Below, one piece after another: positions 15,027 to 23,928 of a stretch of 30,536 nucleotides of DNA. Every line of letters starts with the position of its first letter. Within the stretch, counting starts at the first letter, position 1. Source of the DNA: an uncultured Lachnospiraceae bacterium (GTDB taxonomy: Bacteria; Bacillota; Clostridia; Lachnospirales; Lachnospiraceae); contig CAJTOV010000025.1 of assembly GCA_910577765.1 (NCBI GenBank), positions 1 to 30,536 of the forward strand, written 5' to 3'. The notes beneath the pieces were generated by a model that was not told the DNA's origin, made no database searches, and saw only the letters and a program-made list of their open reading frames with translations. The position numbers and the translations under genes were made by a program.

Positions 15027-16553
15027 ATGAAAGACCATAATCAGAATCATGCAGCCCCCCAGTCCCCTGCCTTTGCCCGGCTGCAAAGCCACCTGGAGCA
15101 GGCCATGGCTTACCAGACAGCCCTGATTCTTCTGGAATGGGACAACGAGACCCTGGCGCCCAGGGAGGCGGGACCTTATACCGCAAGGGTTCAGGGAACC
15201 CTGTCCGGGGCTTACCAGTCCATCATGACAGGGGATGAGATCCGCAGGCTCCTGGATGCCTGCCAGGGGGAGGAGCTGCCGGAATCTGCCAGGGCCATTC
15301 TGCGGGAGGCCAGGGAGGAGCTGGAGCGGCTGGAGTGCATTCCGCCTGAGGAGTACCGGGCCTACCAGGAGCTGGTATCCGAGTCCACCCGGATCTGGGC
15401 AAAAGCCAGGGAGGACAATGACTTTGAAGCCTTTGCCCCTACGCTGGAGAAGATCATCGCCTATCAGAAGAAGTTTGCCGCCTACCGGGCCAAGGACGGG
15501 CAGAAGCTTTACGACGTAATGCTGGATTCCTACGAAAAGGGCTTTAACATGGAGAAGCTGGACCGGTTCTTCGGAAAGCTGAAAGAGGAACTGGTGCCCT
15601 TCCTCCACCGGATCATGGAGTCCGGGGTGGAGATCCGGGATGATTTCCTGGTGGGGGATTACCCGGAGGAAAAGCAGCGGGAACTGGCGCATTTTCTTGC
15701 GGAATATGTGGGCTTTGATTTTGACAAAGGTGTGCTGGCAGTCAGCGCCCACCCCTTTACCACCAATCTTCACAACCATGACGTGCGGATCACCACCCAC
15801 TACAGCGACCATGTGGACAGCTCCCTGTTCTCGGTGATCCACGAATCAGGCCATGGCATCTATGAGCTGGGGGTGGACGACAGCCTGACCCAGACCCTGA
15901 TCGGCCAGGGGGCCTCCATGGGCATGCACGAATCCCAGTCCCGGTTCATGGAAAATATCATCGGCCGCAATGAGGCCTTCTGGGTGCCCATATACAAAAG
16001 GCTTCAGGAGCTGTTCCCGTCCCAGCTGGGGGAGGTCAGCCGGCAGCAGTTTGTGGCTGCGGTCAACAAGGTACAGCCGGGGCTGATACGGACCGAGGCG
16101 GATGAGCTGTGCTACAGCCTTCACGTGCTGGTACGGTATGAGCTGGAGAAGAAGCTGGTGGAGGAGGATCTGGATGTCCGGAAGCTTCCGGGGCTGTGGG
16201 CCGATTATTATGAGCAGTATCTGGGAATCCGCCCCGGGAAGGATTCGGAAGGGGTATTGCAGGACATTCACTGGTCCCAGGGGTCCCTGGGGTATTTTCC
16301 GTCCTATGCCCTGGGAAGTGCATTTGCGGCCCAGATGTATGCCTGGATGAAGAAGCAGATGGATGTGGAGGCATGCCTGCGGTCCGGGGACATTGGTGCC
16401 ATTGTCCGGGTGCTTCGGGAGCATATTCACCGGTACGGGAAAATGCGGGAGAGCCGGAGACTTCTCAAGGACATGACCGGGGAGGATTTCAACCCGGATT
16501 ATTATATCCGGTATCTGAAAGAAAAGTACGGGGCGCTGTATGGCGTGGAGTGA
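15027..16553 (+). CDS. M32-family metallocarboxypeptidase (Taq carboxypeptidase type)
   Basis: A 508-residue cytosolic zinc carboxypeptidase, the usual M32 length. The zinc motif HESGH lies at residues 272-276, and the M32-specific GMHESQSRFMEN block with the third ligand follows about 25 residues later. DNHDVRITTHY-type and GY(F/S)PSYALG segments (here WSQGSLGYFPSYALGSAFAA) are also typical. The enzyme removes C-terminal residues from peptides with broad specificity, probably in peptide recycling. ATG 15027 follows GAAGGGAG. A TTGACA at 15003-15008 is too near the start to serve as its -35. The promoter is unclear, although the preceding terminator implies that one exists. Confidence 0.94.
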   Translation: MKDHNQNHAAPQSPAFARLQSHLEQAMAYQTALILLEWDNETLAPREAGPYTARVQGTLSGAYQSIMTGDEIRRLLDACQGEELPESARAILREAREELERLECIPPEEYRAYQELVSESTRIWAKAREDNDFEAFAPTLEKIIAYQKKFAAYRAKDGQKLYDVMLDSYEKGFNMEKLDRFFGKLKEELVPFLHRIMESGVEIRDDFLVGDYPEEKQRELAHFLAEYVGFDFDKGVLAVSAHPFTTNLHNHDVRITTHYSDHVDSSLFSVIHESGHGIYELGVDDSLTQTLIGQGASMGMHESQSRFMENIIGRNEAFWVPIYKRLQELFPSQLGEVSRQQFVAAVNKVQPGLIRTEADELCYSLHVLVRYELEKKLVEEDLDVRKLPGLWADYYEQYLGIRPGKDSEGVLQDIHWSQGSLGYFPSYALGSAFAAQMYAWMKKQMDVEACLRSGDIGAIVRVLREHIHRYGKMRESRRLLKDMTGEDFNPDYYIRYLKEKYGALYGVE

Positions 16554-16681
16554 GGGAGGAAGTTCCGCAAGGCAGTACTGGTGCAATGCTGCACGGGTTT
16601 GGCGGACTGGAACGCCGTGGGATGGCATAAGCTGTTAGGAAAGAACGCAATCCCCTGGGTCTGCTGGGGGAAGGAGTGCCT

Positions 16682-18520
16682 ATGCCAAACCAGAAGCTGG
16701 AAAACAGCCTGAATCTTGCCCTGGACACCGGGGAGCGGGAGCGGGAGGCTTCCCAGGATTTGAATGTGGGGTTTGATCCCCGGAGCCGGACCTGGGAGCT
16801 GATTGTCAAATATTCCGGGAGCCTGGACCCGGTCCGGGTCATGGGAGTCCAGGTGGAGGAAATGCGCAATGAGTATGCGGTGCTGGTGGTGCCGGAGGAG
16901 CTGATTGACCAGGTGTCCGCACTGCCCCAGATCGAATATGTGGAAAAACCCAAGAGGCTGTTTTTCGCCGTCAACCGGGCCAGGGCAGCCTCCTGCATCA
17001 ATCCGCTTCAGGAAAATCCCTATAACCTGACGGGCCGGGGAATCCTGGTGGCTGTGCTGGACTCAGGGATCGACTATTTCCATGAGGATTTCCGCAATGA
17101 GGACGGCAGTACCCGGATCGTTCTTCTGTGGGACCAGGTCCTGGGGCAGGTGTACACATCCGAAGAGATCAACCGGGCCTTAGAGACCGGAAGCCGGGCC
17201 CGGGGACGTGAGATCGTGCCTTCCGTGGATGTCAGCGGACACGGCACGGCAGTGGCCGGAATCGCGGCGGGAAATGGCCGCGGCAGCGGCGGACAGTACA
17301 GGGGGATAGCCTATGAAAGCGGACTGCTGGTGGTCCGGCTGGGGAATCCGGGGCCCGATGGATTTCCCAGAACCACGGAGCTGATGCGGGGGGTGAATTT
17401 TGCCGTAACCCAGGCAGTAGAGCGGCAGATGCCCCTGGTGGTCAATATCAGTTTCGGCAATACCTACGGCTCCCACGACGGCACCAGTCTTCTGGAGACC
17501 TTTCTGGATGATATCGGCAACTATGGCCGGACCACCCTGGTGGTGGGAAGCGGCAATGAGGGAGCGGCGGCAGGACACAGGAGCGGAAGGCTGGGAACGG
17601 GACAAAGGGGGCCGGGAAGGGCCGGAGGCGGTGCTGGAGCCGGAGCCGGTGACAGCCGGGGTGGGGCAGGAGACAGTGGAGCCTATAGAAGCGGCAGTGC
17701 CCCGGGAAACAGCGGAGCCTATGGGAGCGGCAGTGTCCCTGCCGTGGCGGAACTGTCTGTGGGACCCTATGAGACGGGATTCTCGGTGCAGTTGTGGAAG
17801 TATTACACGGACCAGTTTACCATCCGGCTGAGGACGCCTTCCGGGGAGGTGCTGGGGCCTTTGTCGGAGCGTCTTGGCCCGGCCCGCTATACATACGGTG
17901 GTACCCGGATTCTGGTGTACTATGGAAAGCCAAAGCCATACAGCCCTGCCCAGGAAATCTATTTTGATTTTATTCCGGAGGCGGGGGCTTATATCGAAAG
18001 CGGAATCTGGGCTTTTGAGCTGGCACCGGAGCGGATTGTAGACGGGCGGTATGATTTGTGGCTTCCTTCCGCTGCCATTTTAAATCCCTCCACCCGGTTT
18101 CTGGGTGCGGACCCTTACACCACCCTGACCATCCCTTCCGCGGCAGCCAGGGTGCTGACTGTGGGAGCCTATGACAGCTTAACCGGCGCTTACGCCGACT
18201 TCTCAGGCAGGGGTTTTACCCGCACGGACAACCAGGTAAAGCCGGATATCTGCGCCCCTGGGGTGAACCTGATGGCCCCCATGAAGGGAGGCGGCTACCA
18301 GTCTGTCACCGGAACCTCCTTTGCCACCCCGGTGGCGGCGGGAAGTGTGGCCCTGATGAACCAGTGGGGGATTGTGGACGGGAATGATCCCTTTCTGTAT
18401 GGGGAGAAGGTGAAGGCTTATCTTCACAGGGGGGCGCGGCAGATGGAAGGGATTCCGGTGTTTCCTGATCCGGCGGTGGGGTATGGGGCGATTTGTGTGA
18501 GGGGGAGTCTGCCGGTGTAA
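16682..18520 (+). CDS. Csp-like subtilisin-family serine protease (S8)
   Basis: A 612-residue subtilase resembling the clostridial Csp proteases. The triad is intact: D127 in VAVLDSGID, H187 in SGHGTAVAG and S546 in GTSFATPVAAG. A short N-terminal prodomain-like part precedes it. The large insert between His and Ser is the jelly-roll region characteristic of Csp proteins, and within it lies a Gly/Ser/Ala-rich stretch at about residues 300-353. There is no signal peptide, as in Csp proteins. Csp proteases process the spore-cortex lytic enzyme or sense germinants; many Lachnospiraceae have extra copies of unknown role. ATG 16682 lies five bases after AAGGAG; a GTG at 16676 sits on that site and is rejected. 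The last 14 codons form the left copy of the repeat bounding the 12-kb island. Confidence 0.9.
   Translation: MPNQKLENSLNLALDTGEREREASQDLNVGFDPRSRTWELIVKYSGSLDPVRVMGVQVEEMRNEYAVLVVPEELIDQVSALPQIEYVEKPKRLFFAVNRARAASCINPLQENPYNLTGRGILVAVLDSGIDYFHEDFRNEDGSTRIVLLWDQVLGQVYTSEEINRALETGSRARGREIVPSVDVSGHGTAVAGIAAGNGRGSGGQYRGIAYESGLLVVRLGNPGPDGFPRTTELMRGVNFAVTQAVERQMPLVVNISFGNTYGSHDGTSLLETFLDDIGNYGRTTLVVGSGNEGAAAGHRSGRLGTGQRGPGRAGGGAGAGAGDSRGGAGDSGAYRSGSAPGNSGAYGSGSVPAVAELSVGPYETGFSVQLWKYYTDQFTIRLRTPSGEVLGPLSERLGPARYTYGGTRILVYYGKPKPYSPAQEIYFDFIPEAGAYIESGIWAFELAPERIVDGRYDLWLPSAAILNPSTRFLGADPYTTLTIPSAAARVLTVGAYDSLTGAYADFSGRGFTRTDNQVKPDICAPGVNLMAPMKGGGYQSVTGTSFATPVAAGSVALMNQWGIVDGNDPFLYGEKVKAYLHRGARQMEGIPVFPDPAVGYGAICVRGSLPV
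17669..17740 (+). repeat. Two tandem 36-bp units inside the subtilase gene
   Basis: Units 17669-17704 and 17705-17740 encode GDSGAYRSGSAP and GNSGAYGSGSVP. They lie in frame in a glycine-rich, low-complexity insertion that starts near 17575. The differences between units show the duplication is not recent. Confidence 0.75.
18478..18519. repeat. Left 42-bp direct repeat (attL-like)
   Basis: These 42 bases form the 3' end of the subtilase gene up to its stop codon. The same sequence with a single mismatch (T at 18508, C at 30499) recurs at 30469-30510. The sequence diverges completely on the outer and inner sides of the two copies, as expected for attachment-site duplication. Confidence 0.9.
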
Positions 18521-18575
18521 ATAAATTGTTGATGTAAATGTATAAAAATTCATAGCACTTTTCGACAAAGCGAGA

Positions 18576-18608
18576 TATAATATATTTTATGAATCGAAAC
18601 TAAGTTTC
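18576..18608 (+). promoter_or_regulatory. Probable promoter region of the island operon
   Basis: A perfect -10 TATAAT lies at 18576-18581 in very A+T-rich DNA with no clear -35 at standard spacing. GAAAC-TAA-GTTTC (18596-18608) is a small inverted repeat just downstream and could be an operator. The first island gene starts at 18624 behind AGGAGAG. Confidence 0.45.
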
Positions 18609-18623
18609 TAATAGGAGAGAAAA

Positions 18624-19433
18624 ATGGCTTCTTTAACACATGTTTGTATGTGGTCAGAACATGGCTGGAAGAAAATAACTGCCAATGAGGCAGCTAGGTT
18701 ACATCCAGGAGGAATGGTTTCAGCGGCAAGTGGCTTATTCATGTGTGAATTATGCGGTCAATATGTTATCCTTACAGAGGGAGAAAAAAATGTTCGTCAT
18801 TTTAGACATAAGATATCGGAGAAGAGTAAGGATTGTCCAGAGCGTATATTTGGCTCCTCTGTCTGTATGACCTATAACGCGAAAGAGTATGAGCTTCCTA
18901 TAAAAATATGCAATATTACGGGTAATCAATTTGATTTGGAATTGGGATTGCTATACGTTCCACAATCTATTTTACAGGAGCAGGAGATACAGTATGTGGC
19001 TATTCAGCCTTTGGGAAGTCAAGATAACCAATACATATACTCATTTGAGCGTCTGAATCCAGAGACACTCACCTATGTCTATATAGGCAATATACCAGCG
19101 CCAAAATACAAATTGAATGTTGACAGTGGGTTGAGATGTTTTTGGCCTCAATATGTAAGAGGAATTGATTGTTCTGGCAGTGTTTTTTCACAAAAAGCAG
19201 GAAAGAAGTTGCCAGATGGGGCAGATGTTCAGATTGGTAATAGTTACTATCTTCTGTGCGCAAAAAGAGTTCATCCAAATTCCTCAGATATAGAAATTAA
19301 GAAAATCTGTGAAAAAAGGGTTTCTAAATATACATGGTATATATACGAGATAAAAGCAACAAGATTTACAGAAGATGCAGCCCGGTTTTTTTGGATTTAC
19401 GTTGCCGTCTTACGGAATCTCCTCTCTCTTTAA
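18624..19433 (+). CDS. CoiA-like zinc-finger protein, 5' part of a frameshift-split gene
   Basis: The open part has 269 residues, but only the first 256 look genuine; after the T7 run at 19386-19392 the frame changes and it ends within 14 codons. The N-terminus has C41-x2-C44, then HFRH (H59, H62) and C71, a zinc-binding pattern like that at the N-terminus of CoiA-like proteins (predicted nucleases linked to DNA handling). No nuclease active site can be named with confidence. The start ATG 18624 follows AGGAGAG. It is the first gene of the island operon. Joined to the following frame by a -1 shift, the product would have about 518 residues. Family assignment rests on the cysteine/histidine pattern only. 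Confidence 0.6.
   Translation: MASLTHVCMWSEHGWKKITANEAARLHPGGMVSAASGLFMCELCGQYVILTEGEKNVRHFRHKISEKSKDCPERIFGSSVCMTYNAKEYELPIKICNITGNQFDLELGLLYVPQSILQEQEIQYVAIQPLGSQDNQYIYSFERLNPETLTYVYIGNIPAPKYKLNVDSGLRCFWPQYVRGIDCSGSVFSQKAGKKLPDGADVQIGNSYYLLCAKRVHPNSSDIEIKKICEKRVSKYTWYIYEIKATRFTEDAARFFWIYVAVLRNLLSL
19386..19392 (+). other. T7 run at the point of frame change (possible slippage site)
   Basis: Seven consecutive T follow CCCGG. A -1 shift here, or one extra T in the mRNA, joins the two halves into a continuous frame reading ARFFLDLRCRLTE across the junction. A one-base deletion, a sequencing error, programmed -1 frameshifting and transcriptional slippage all fit. Confidence 0.6.
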
Positions 19434-20179
19434 ATTCGGTCTGGCCAATCTATACAAAGACTCCGTATGTTATTCGGCATAACAGAGATCAACTTTTTAT
19501 GCATATGCATGGTGGAGAGAATATTGTAGAGAAAGCTTTTCCTGCTACAACCATGAAAAGGTTTTCCTGTCCGGGCGAAAGTGGGAAAGTAATTAGGATG
19601 GATTGCAATGCACGTCAACAGCTGATTTCTATCGGCCGAACGAAAGTGTTAGAGTATACCTATTTTTGGAGGGATCAGTTAAGTAATACGATGCCTAAAC
19701 CAGTCGTTGAAATTTTAGATATTCATGGTAATATACTTAACTCTGGTATTCAATATGAATTGCCGGAAAAACGGATATTGTGTGCGAGATCCCAATATGA
19801 TGGGTCTGTAATCATTTTGGAGGATGGAATTTTACAGGAAAAACGTTTTTTGAAAGCAAAAAGAAGAATAGAAATTGAAAATATACATTTTGGAACAGAG
19901 ATTAGAGTTATGCAAGGACTTGACTTGGTTTGGTCAGTTAGATACGAGAGAAAATTGCGGGAAGTCATTAGCAATGATTTTGAACTCGTCAAAAGATTGA
20001 AATCTTTTGACGGTAGATTGATACCAATACCTCATGAATTAGGGGCAGTTTTCAATCAGTTGGAGAATTACCCAAAAGTAAAGATGTGGCTTTATAAAAA
20101 AATCAGAGAAGGCTATATGGCAGAGGGAGCTTTCTGTTATTTTAAGCAGTTTGTAACAAAAATGCAATCCGGAAGATAA
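19391..20179 (+). CDS. 3' part of the split island gene (CoiA-like protein, C-terminal half)
   Basis: About 262 residues in the frame that continues the upstream gene after a -1 shift at the T7 run. On its own it opens at ATG 19334, inside the upstream gene and without a recognisable ribosome site, so independent translation is unlikely. It is a mixed alpha/beta sequence of unknown family, rich in strands (VVEILDIHGNIL, TEIRVMQGLDLVWSVRY) with a helical, basic C-terminus. It stops 11 bases before the next gene. The long, conserved-looking open frame argues that the split is recent, artefactual or programmed rather than an old decay. Confidence 0.55.
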   Translation: MDLRCRLTESPLSLNSVWPIYTKTPYVIRHNRDQLFMHMHGGENIVEKAFPATTMKRFSCPGESGKVIRMDCNARQQLISIGRTKVLEYTYFWRDQLSNTMPKPVVEILDIHGNILNSGIQYELPEKRILCARSQYDGSVIILEDGILQEKRFLKAKRRIEIENIHFGTEIRVMQGLDLVWSVRYERKLREVISNDFELVKRLKSFDGRLIPIPHELGAVFNQLENYPKVKMWLYKKIREGYMAEGAFCYFKQFVTKMQSGR

Positions 20180-20190
20180 GGAGTATAAAG

Positions 20191-22923
20191 ATGAACTATG
20201 TTGAAAAACTGACTGATGAAGAGTTAGCTTATATTTGTAAACTCATTACAGGAAAAGAGATAAAAAAATATTTTCAGAATAAACCACAAAAATTTTCGAA
20301 AATATGTCCCGGTTTTCGGCCAAATAGCATTTCTGAAAAAATGGCAATAAGATTAATGATTCGTTATAGGAATGAATCATTTATAGTATCATTTGTGAAT
20401 GATCAGGTAGCTCTCTTACTTAAAGAAATCAATACTCAGAAGGATAATTTGATCAATGAGGGAAAAGATTCAGAATCTGCGTTACTTCTGACACTTTCTC
20501 AAACAGTCCTTTCTGAGCGACTAGATATTTACTTTAAGATTGTGGAACAAACTCGTTCTGAGGAATATATTCAACTGGCTAAAAGTGCAGTACAATTACT
20601 ATTAGCAAAACAAGAGAGTGCTCTGTCTGCTGTTGCAGAAACAGATGAAAATATATATGGCATTACATTGAATGAACAGTTATCTAATGCAAAAGCAGAA
20701 TGGGAGGTTTCTGAAGATAATTATATACGAGATATTGAGGAATTAGAATCCAATGTAGAAGAGACTCAACAGAAACTGGATGATAGGGAAGAAAAATTAA
20801 CCCAAGCTAGAGATAGAATAATGGAATTAGAGGCAGAACTTGCTGAACTAAATAAACTTGAGGAAAAGTCTGTTTCTAGTGGAGAACTAGTTCGCGATGT
20901 AGAGTATCCATTTACATCGTTGTGTAAGGTGATATATGATTCGGAGGGACGCTTAAGATTAGACAGACTTTCAGATATTGAAAATGGCATTATTTTAGGT
21001 GGTTATTTGCCTGACGCACCTAGTTATAAGAAATTATATACAAAGGAAAAACGAGCACCTGGTCCAGAGGAATTTGTTGGTATTTGGAATTGGAAGGCGG
21101 TTCCCAATTTAAATGATCCAACAAAAGACTATATCCTGTCTGTCTATAAAGATGAGTATATTCCTATTGAAATTATTGTTGTTCAAGAATGTGCTTCTAT
21201 GAGTGAACTTTTGGAAAAAATGAAAAATGGAATTATGGATATTATTGTAGCTCGCAAAATAATCTTTGCTTATTGGAATGAAAATGGAATTTATGAGGGA
21301 GTATTCTGTACTTCTAAAGATTTGGACATTACAGAAAATAGGGTTAGGTTAAAAACAAGTGTCTTTTCTCTTCCGGGGTTTCTACTAATGAATGAGGATG
21401 TTTTTTCTGTTGATAAAAGGTATTTTCATCGCAGAATTAATATAGGGAGACCAAGTAAGATTGTCCGTGTTAAAAATCCGCTAGAGGCTGTAAAAGATAT
21501 TCTGGTGCAAAGAACGACATGGGCGGCTATGAAACAGAAAGGTTTTGTGAAAAGTCAGTATCAGAATTTTAACAGTTTTCTTAGAGAATTGCCTACAGAC
21601 GAACTTTATGAAAAGGTTATGGATGTATGTGAATGTAATATAACAGAGGCAAAAGGGTTTGTAGAACAATTTATGGAACTGGCAGATAAATATCTTAGTA
21701 ACTCTGATTTGGAAGGAGAGGTATTGTCCTGCTGTGTAAAAAATCATCCGACATTAATGGAGACTTGTGAAAGCCTTGTGGCGGGAAAGTGGGAAAAGAA
21801 AAATGCTTTACAAATTGAAAAGGCAAATCAGGAATTAGAACTTATACGAGAAAAAGCAGTTGAGCAATCAAAGATTTTGGATCAGTTGACTAAAGAATAT
21901 ACGGAGACAAGAGAGAAATTAGATGGTGTCTTGAGGGAACTTGGGAGGCAGAAGCAATTAGCCACTGATGTGGAGAAGGAGGTTTCTGATCGCATTGAAC
22001 AGGCGAAGACTCATGCGGCGGAATTTGTTGCCGATATGGCGTTCCAATTTCCAATAGGGGCAGGAATGGTTACGATGCCACAGCCCAATATTCCTGCGGC
22101 GGCTTTTATAGAAGGAGAGCATTTGCCAATGGAAGAACTTGAGTTAAACCATGACTGGACTGAATTGAAGGAGACTATCAGATTTGAACTTTTTGAAGCT
22201 GGTGTTTCTGAAACGTATGCGGAGGCTTTGGGAGCATATATGTATGCAGCCTATGTAAATCATGTTCCATTGCTGTTAGCCGGACCTTGTGCTCGTGATA
22301 TTGCGGACGCTTTTTCAGTGGCTTTGTTTGGCTGTCTGGCAGCAACTTTGAGGTTAGAAGGAAATTATTCAAATTCAATAGTGGAACAATGTCTCAATTC
22401 GGAGGAAAAGATTATTGCCATAGAAAATCTGTTTAGCAGTGCCTGGAATCCATATTTGACAGGAATTATTGCGGACAAAAACAGATTTTATATAGGCATA
22501 CATCCCTATTCGGAAGATTTATTGATGGAACCTAATAGCTTTTTTAGTTATATGATGCCTCTGTTGACAGAGCATTTTGTAGATAAGCATTCGACTCGAA
22601 AATTTGTTGGTGGATGTGTGGTGGAAGGGTTTCGACATTATGACCGTGCTGTGGTTAAACCATATCACAATAACTTATTCCGTGATATGGGGATAGGAAT
22701 TCTTGGACGGAACCTGATTCAACAGATTTTGACAGACATGCATATTATTTTGCAGGATGACAGTCCGGATTATGATTATATATTTGCAATTCTTCCGTAT
22801 GGGTATGTTTGCGGCAGAATAGATGTTCTTCGGAATTATTTGTTTAAAGAAACAGAAAAGGAATCATGGATGTCCTCTGAAGTGCTCTCTTATATTTACG
22901 CTTATCTTGGAGAAACAGAATGA
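20191..22923 (+). CDS. Island protein with two coiled coils and a degenerate P-loop (AAA-like) domain
   Basis: A 910-residue protein that I cannot assign to a named family. Order seen: a helical N-terminus (1-165), a strong coiled coil at about 170-226, a globular middle part (235-530) containing GFLLMNEDVFSVDKRYF, a second coiled coil at about 538-605, and a C-terminal domain from about 660. The C-terminal domain reads VPLLLAGPCARDIADAFSVA near residues 690-710, where McrB-like AAA ATPases have a LLxGPPGTGKT loop. The lysine and the glycine before it are missing, so ATP binding is probably lost. IIAIENLFSSAWNPYL near 745 sits where a Walker-B-like strand would be. ATG 20191 follows AAGGAG, 11 bases after the previous stop, and the gene ends in an ATGA overlap with the next. 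An oligomeric scaffold partner of the helicase is a guess. Confidence 0.8.
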   Translation: MNYVEKLTDEELAYICKLITGKEIKKYFQNKPQKFSKICPGFRPNSISEKMAIRLMIRYRNESFIVSFVNDQVALLLKEINTQKDNLINEGKDSESALLLTLSQTVLSERLDIYFKIVEQTRSEEYIQLAKSAVQLLLAKQESALSAVAETDENIYGITLNEQLSNAKAEWEVSEDNYIRDIEELESNVEETQQKLDDREEKLTQARDRIMELEAELAELNKLEEKSVSSGELVRDVEYPFTSLCKVIYDSEGRLRLDRLSDIENGIILGGYLPDAPSYKKLYTKEKRAPGPEEFVGIWNWKAVPNLNDPTKDYILSVYKDEYIPIEIIVVQECASMSELLEKMKNGIMDIIVARKIIFAYWNENGIYEGVFCTSKDLDITENRVRLKTSVFSLPGFLLMNEDVFSVDKRYFHRRINIGRPSKIVRVKNPLEAVKDILVQRTTWAAMKQKGFVKSQYQNFNSFLRELPTDELYEKVMDVCECNITEAKGFVEQFMELADKYLSNSDLEGEVLSCCVKNHPTLMETCESLVAGKWEKKNALQIEKANQELELIREKAVEQSKILDQLTKEYTETREKLDGVLRELGRQKQLATDVEKEVSDRIEQAKTHAAEFVADMAFQFPIGAGMVTMPQPNIPAAAFIEGEHLPMEELELNHDWTELKETIRFELFEAGVSETYAEALGAYMYAAYVNHVPLLLAGPCARDIADAFSVALFGCLAATLRLEGNYSNSIVEQCLNSEEKIIAIENLFSSAWNPYLTGIIADKNRFYIGIHPYSEDLLMEPNSFFSYMMPLLTEHFVDKHSTRKFVGGCVVEGFRHYDRAVVKPYHNNLFRDMGIGILGRNLIQQILTDMHIILQDDSPDYDYIFAILPYGYVCGRIDVLRNYLFKETEKESWMSSEVLSYIYAYLGETE

Positions 22924-23924
22924 AGAAGTATTGTGGTCTTATTGGTACGATTGCAGATGAATTTCATATCTCTAAAGGAGCAGCAGAGCGGGAGGAGTCT
23001 TGGAAGGCACGAGTGGTTTACAGCTTACTTGGAAAGATGGGATATGCTTCTCTGTGGGATATTCAGGAGGATCTTCAACCGGCTTCTATTATACACTTTA
23101 AGAAAAGGATAGCAAAGCTTACAAAAAGTTATCTGGAAATGTATCCAGAGATTCATCAATTTTATTCTGATGACACGGAGGAATTGTGTAATGAAATATA
23201 TCATATTTTCTTGAGTACGGGCAATGTTTATCATTCACCGGACAGGATTGTACCGGCTGCTGAGTGTATATCGGAAGCCGGAGGAGTTTATTTTATGCGA
23301 GGAGTTCCTCTTGATCGAGAACAGTATTTAAGTGGTATTGGAAGTTATTTTTTTGATGTGGGAGATACAAGTTCTTTGCAGGTGAAAGAGATGTACCAAT
23401 TACAGGAAAGTACCCTTACAGAACAATGGGAGTATCTGATATCACATGCAAAATGGCGGCCCATAGTTGTTGAAACAAAAGTGGAATATCATCGCACAAA
23501 GCCACCTTTTAACTATGGGTATTGGGTTGATATTCCGGATAAAACGGGTGAGATCTCTCTGGCGCGGACTGGTTCTTTTGGAAATTGGACTTACTATTTA
23601 TATAAAATAGAGAATGAACGGTTAATGGGAAGTCAGCTGCCTGAATGGATGGTTACAGAGGGCAATTACAGAACAGTTTCCAACGGGTATCTGTCTGCGA
23701 AAAATGTTTTGCCGGCCACTATCTATCATATAGATGGAAAGATTGCGCAGGTACATATCAATTATCTATTTCCGCCTGCGGAGCTTAATTTGGTAAAGCT
23801 ATACAGCTGGCCTAAGTCTTATGCGGGTTTGCCTCATGATTTTAACAGAATTTTTGAGCTTCCTGTATTTTGTGCGATAAAAAATGTTCTTGAATCAATA
23901 GGATACCAGTTTAAAGAGGAATGA
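22920..23924 (+). CDS. Island protein of unknown family (334 residues)
   Basis: I do not recognise this protein. It starts in an ATGA overlap with the coiled-coil gene and ends four bases before the helicase start, so it is certainly part of the operon. Residues about 25-75 (starting SWKARVVYSLLGKMGYASLWDI) look like a compact helical, possibly winged-helix, segment. The rest is aromatic-rich alpha/beta sequence, including ECISEAGGVYFMRGVPLD, and ends in a helix. It has no signal peptide, no membrane span and no cysteine cluster. Constant coupling to the helicase would suggest a subunit or a target-recognition partner, but nothing in the sequence gives a function. Confidence 0.8.
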   Translation: MKKYCGLIGTIADEFHISKGAAEREESWKARVVYSLLGKMGYASLWDIQEDLQPASIIHFKKRIAKLTKSYLEMYPEIHQFYSDDTEELCNEIYHIFLSTGNVYHSPDRIVPAAECISEAGGVYFMRGVPLDREQYLSGIGSYFFDVGDTSSLQVKEMYQLQESTLTEQWEYLISHAKWRPIVVETKVEYHRTKPPFNYGYWVDIPDKTGEISLARTGSFGNWTYYLYKIENERLMGSQLPEWMVTEGNYRTVSNGYLSAKNVLPATIYHIDGKIAQVHINYLFPPAELNLVKLYSWPKSYAGLPHDFNRIFELPVFCAIKNVLESIGYQFKEE

Positions 23925-23928
23925 TATC

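Noticed and set aside
15003..15031. A promoter with TTGACA at 15003 for the carboxypeptidase gene
   Set aside because: The matching -10 would overlap the start codon and place transcription initiation inside the gene.
14406..15842. A 478-codon minus-strand open frame
   Set aside because: It spans the EAL-domain gene, an intrinsic terminator and the carboxypeptidase gene; it has no family features and is an antisense shadow.
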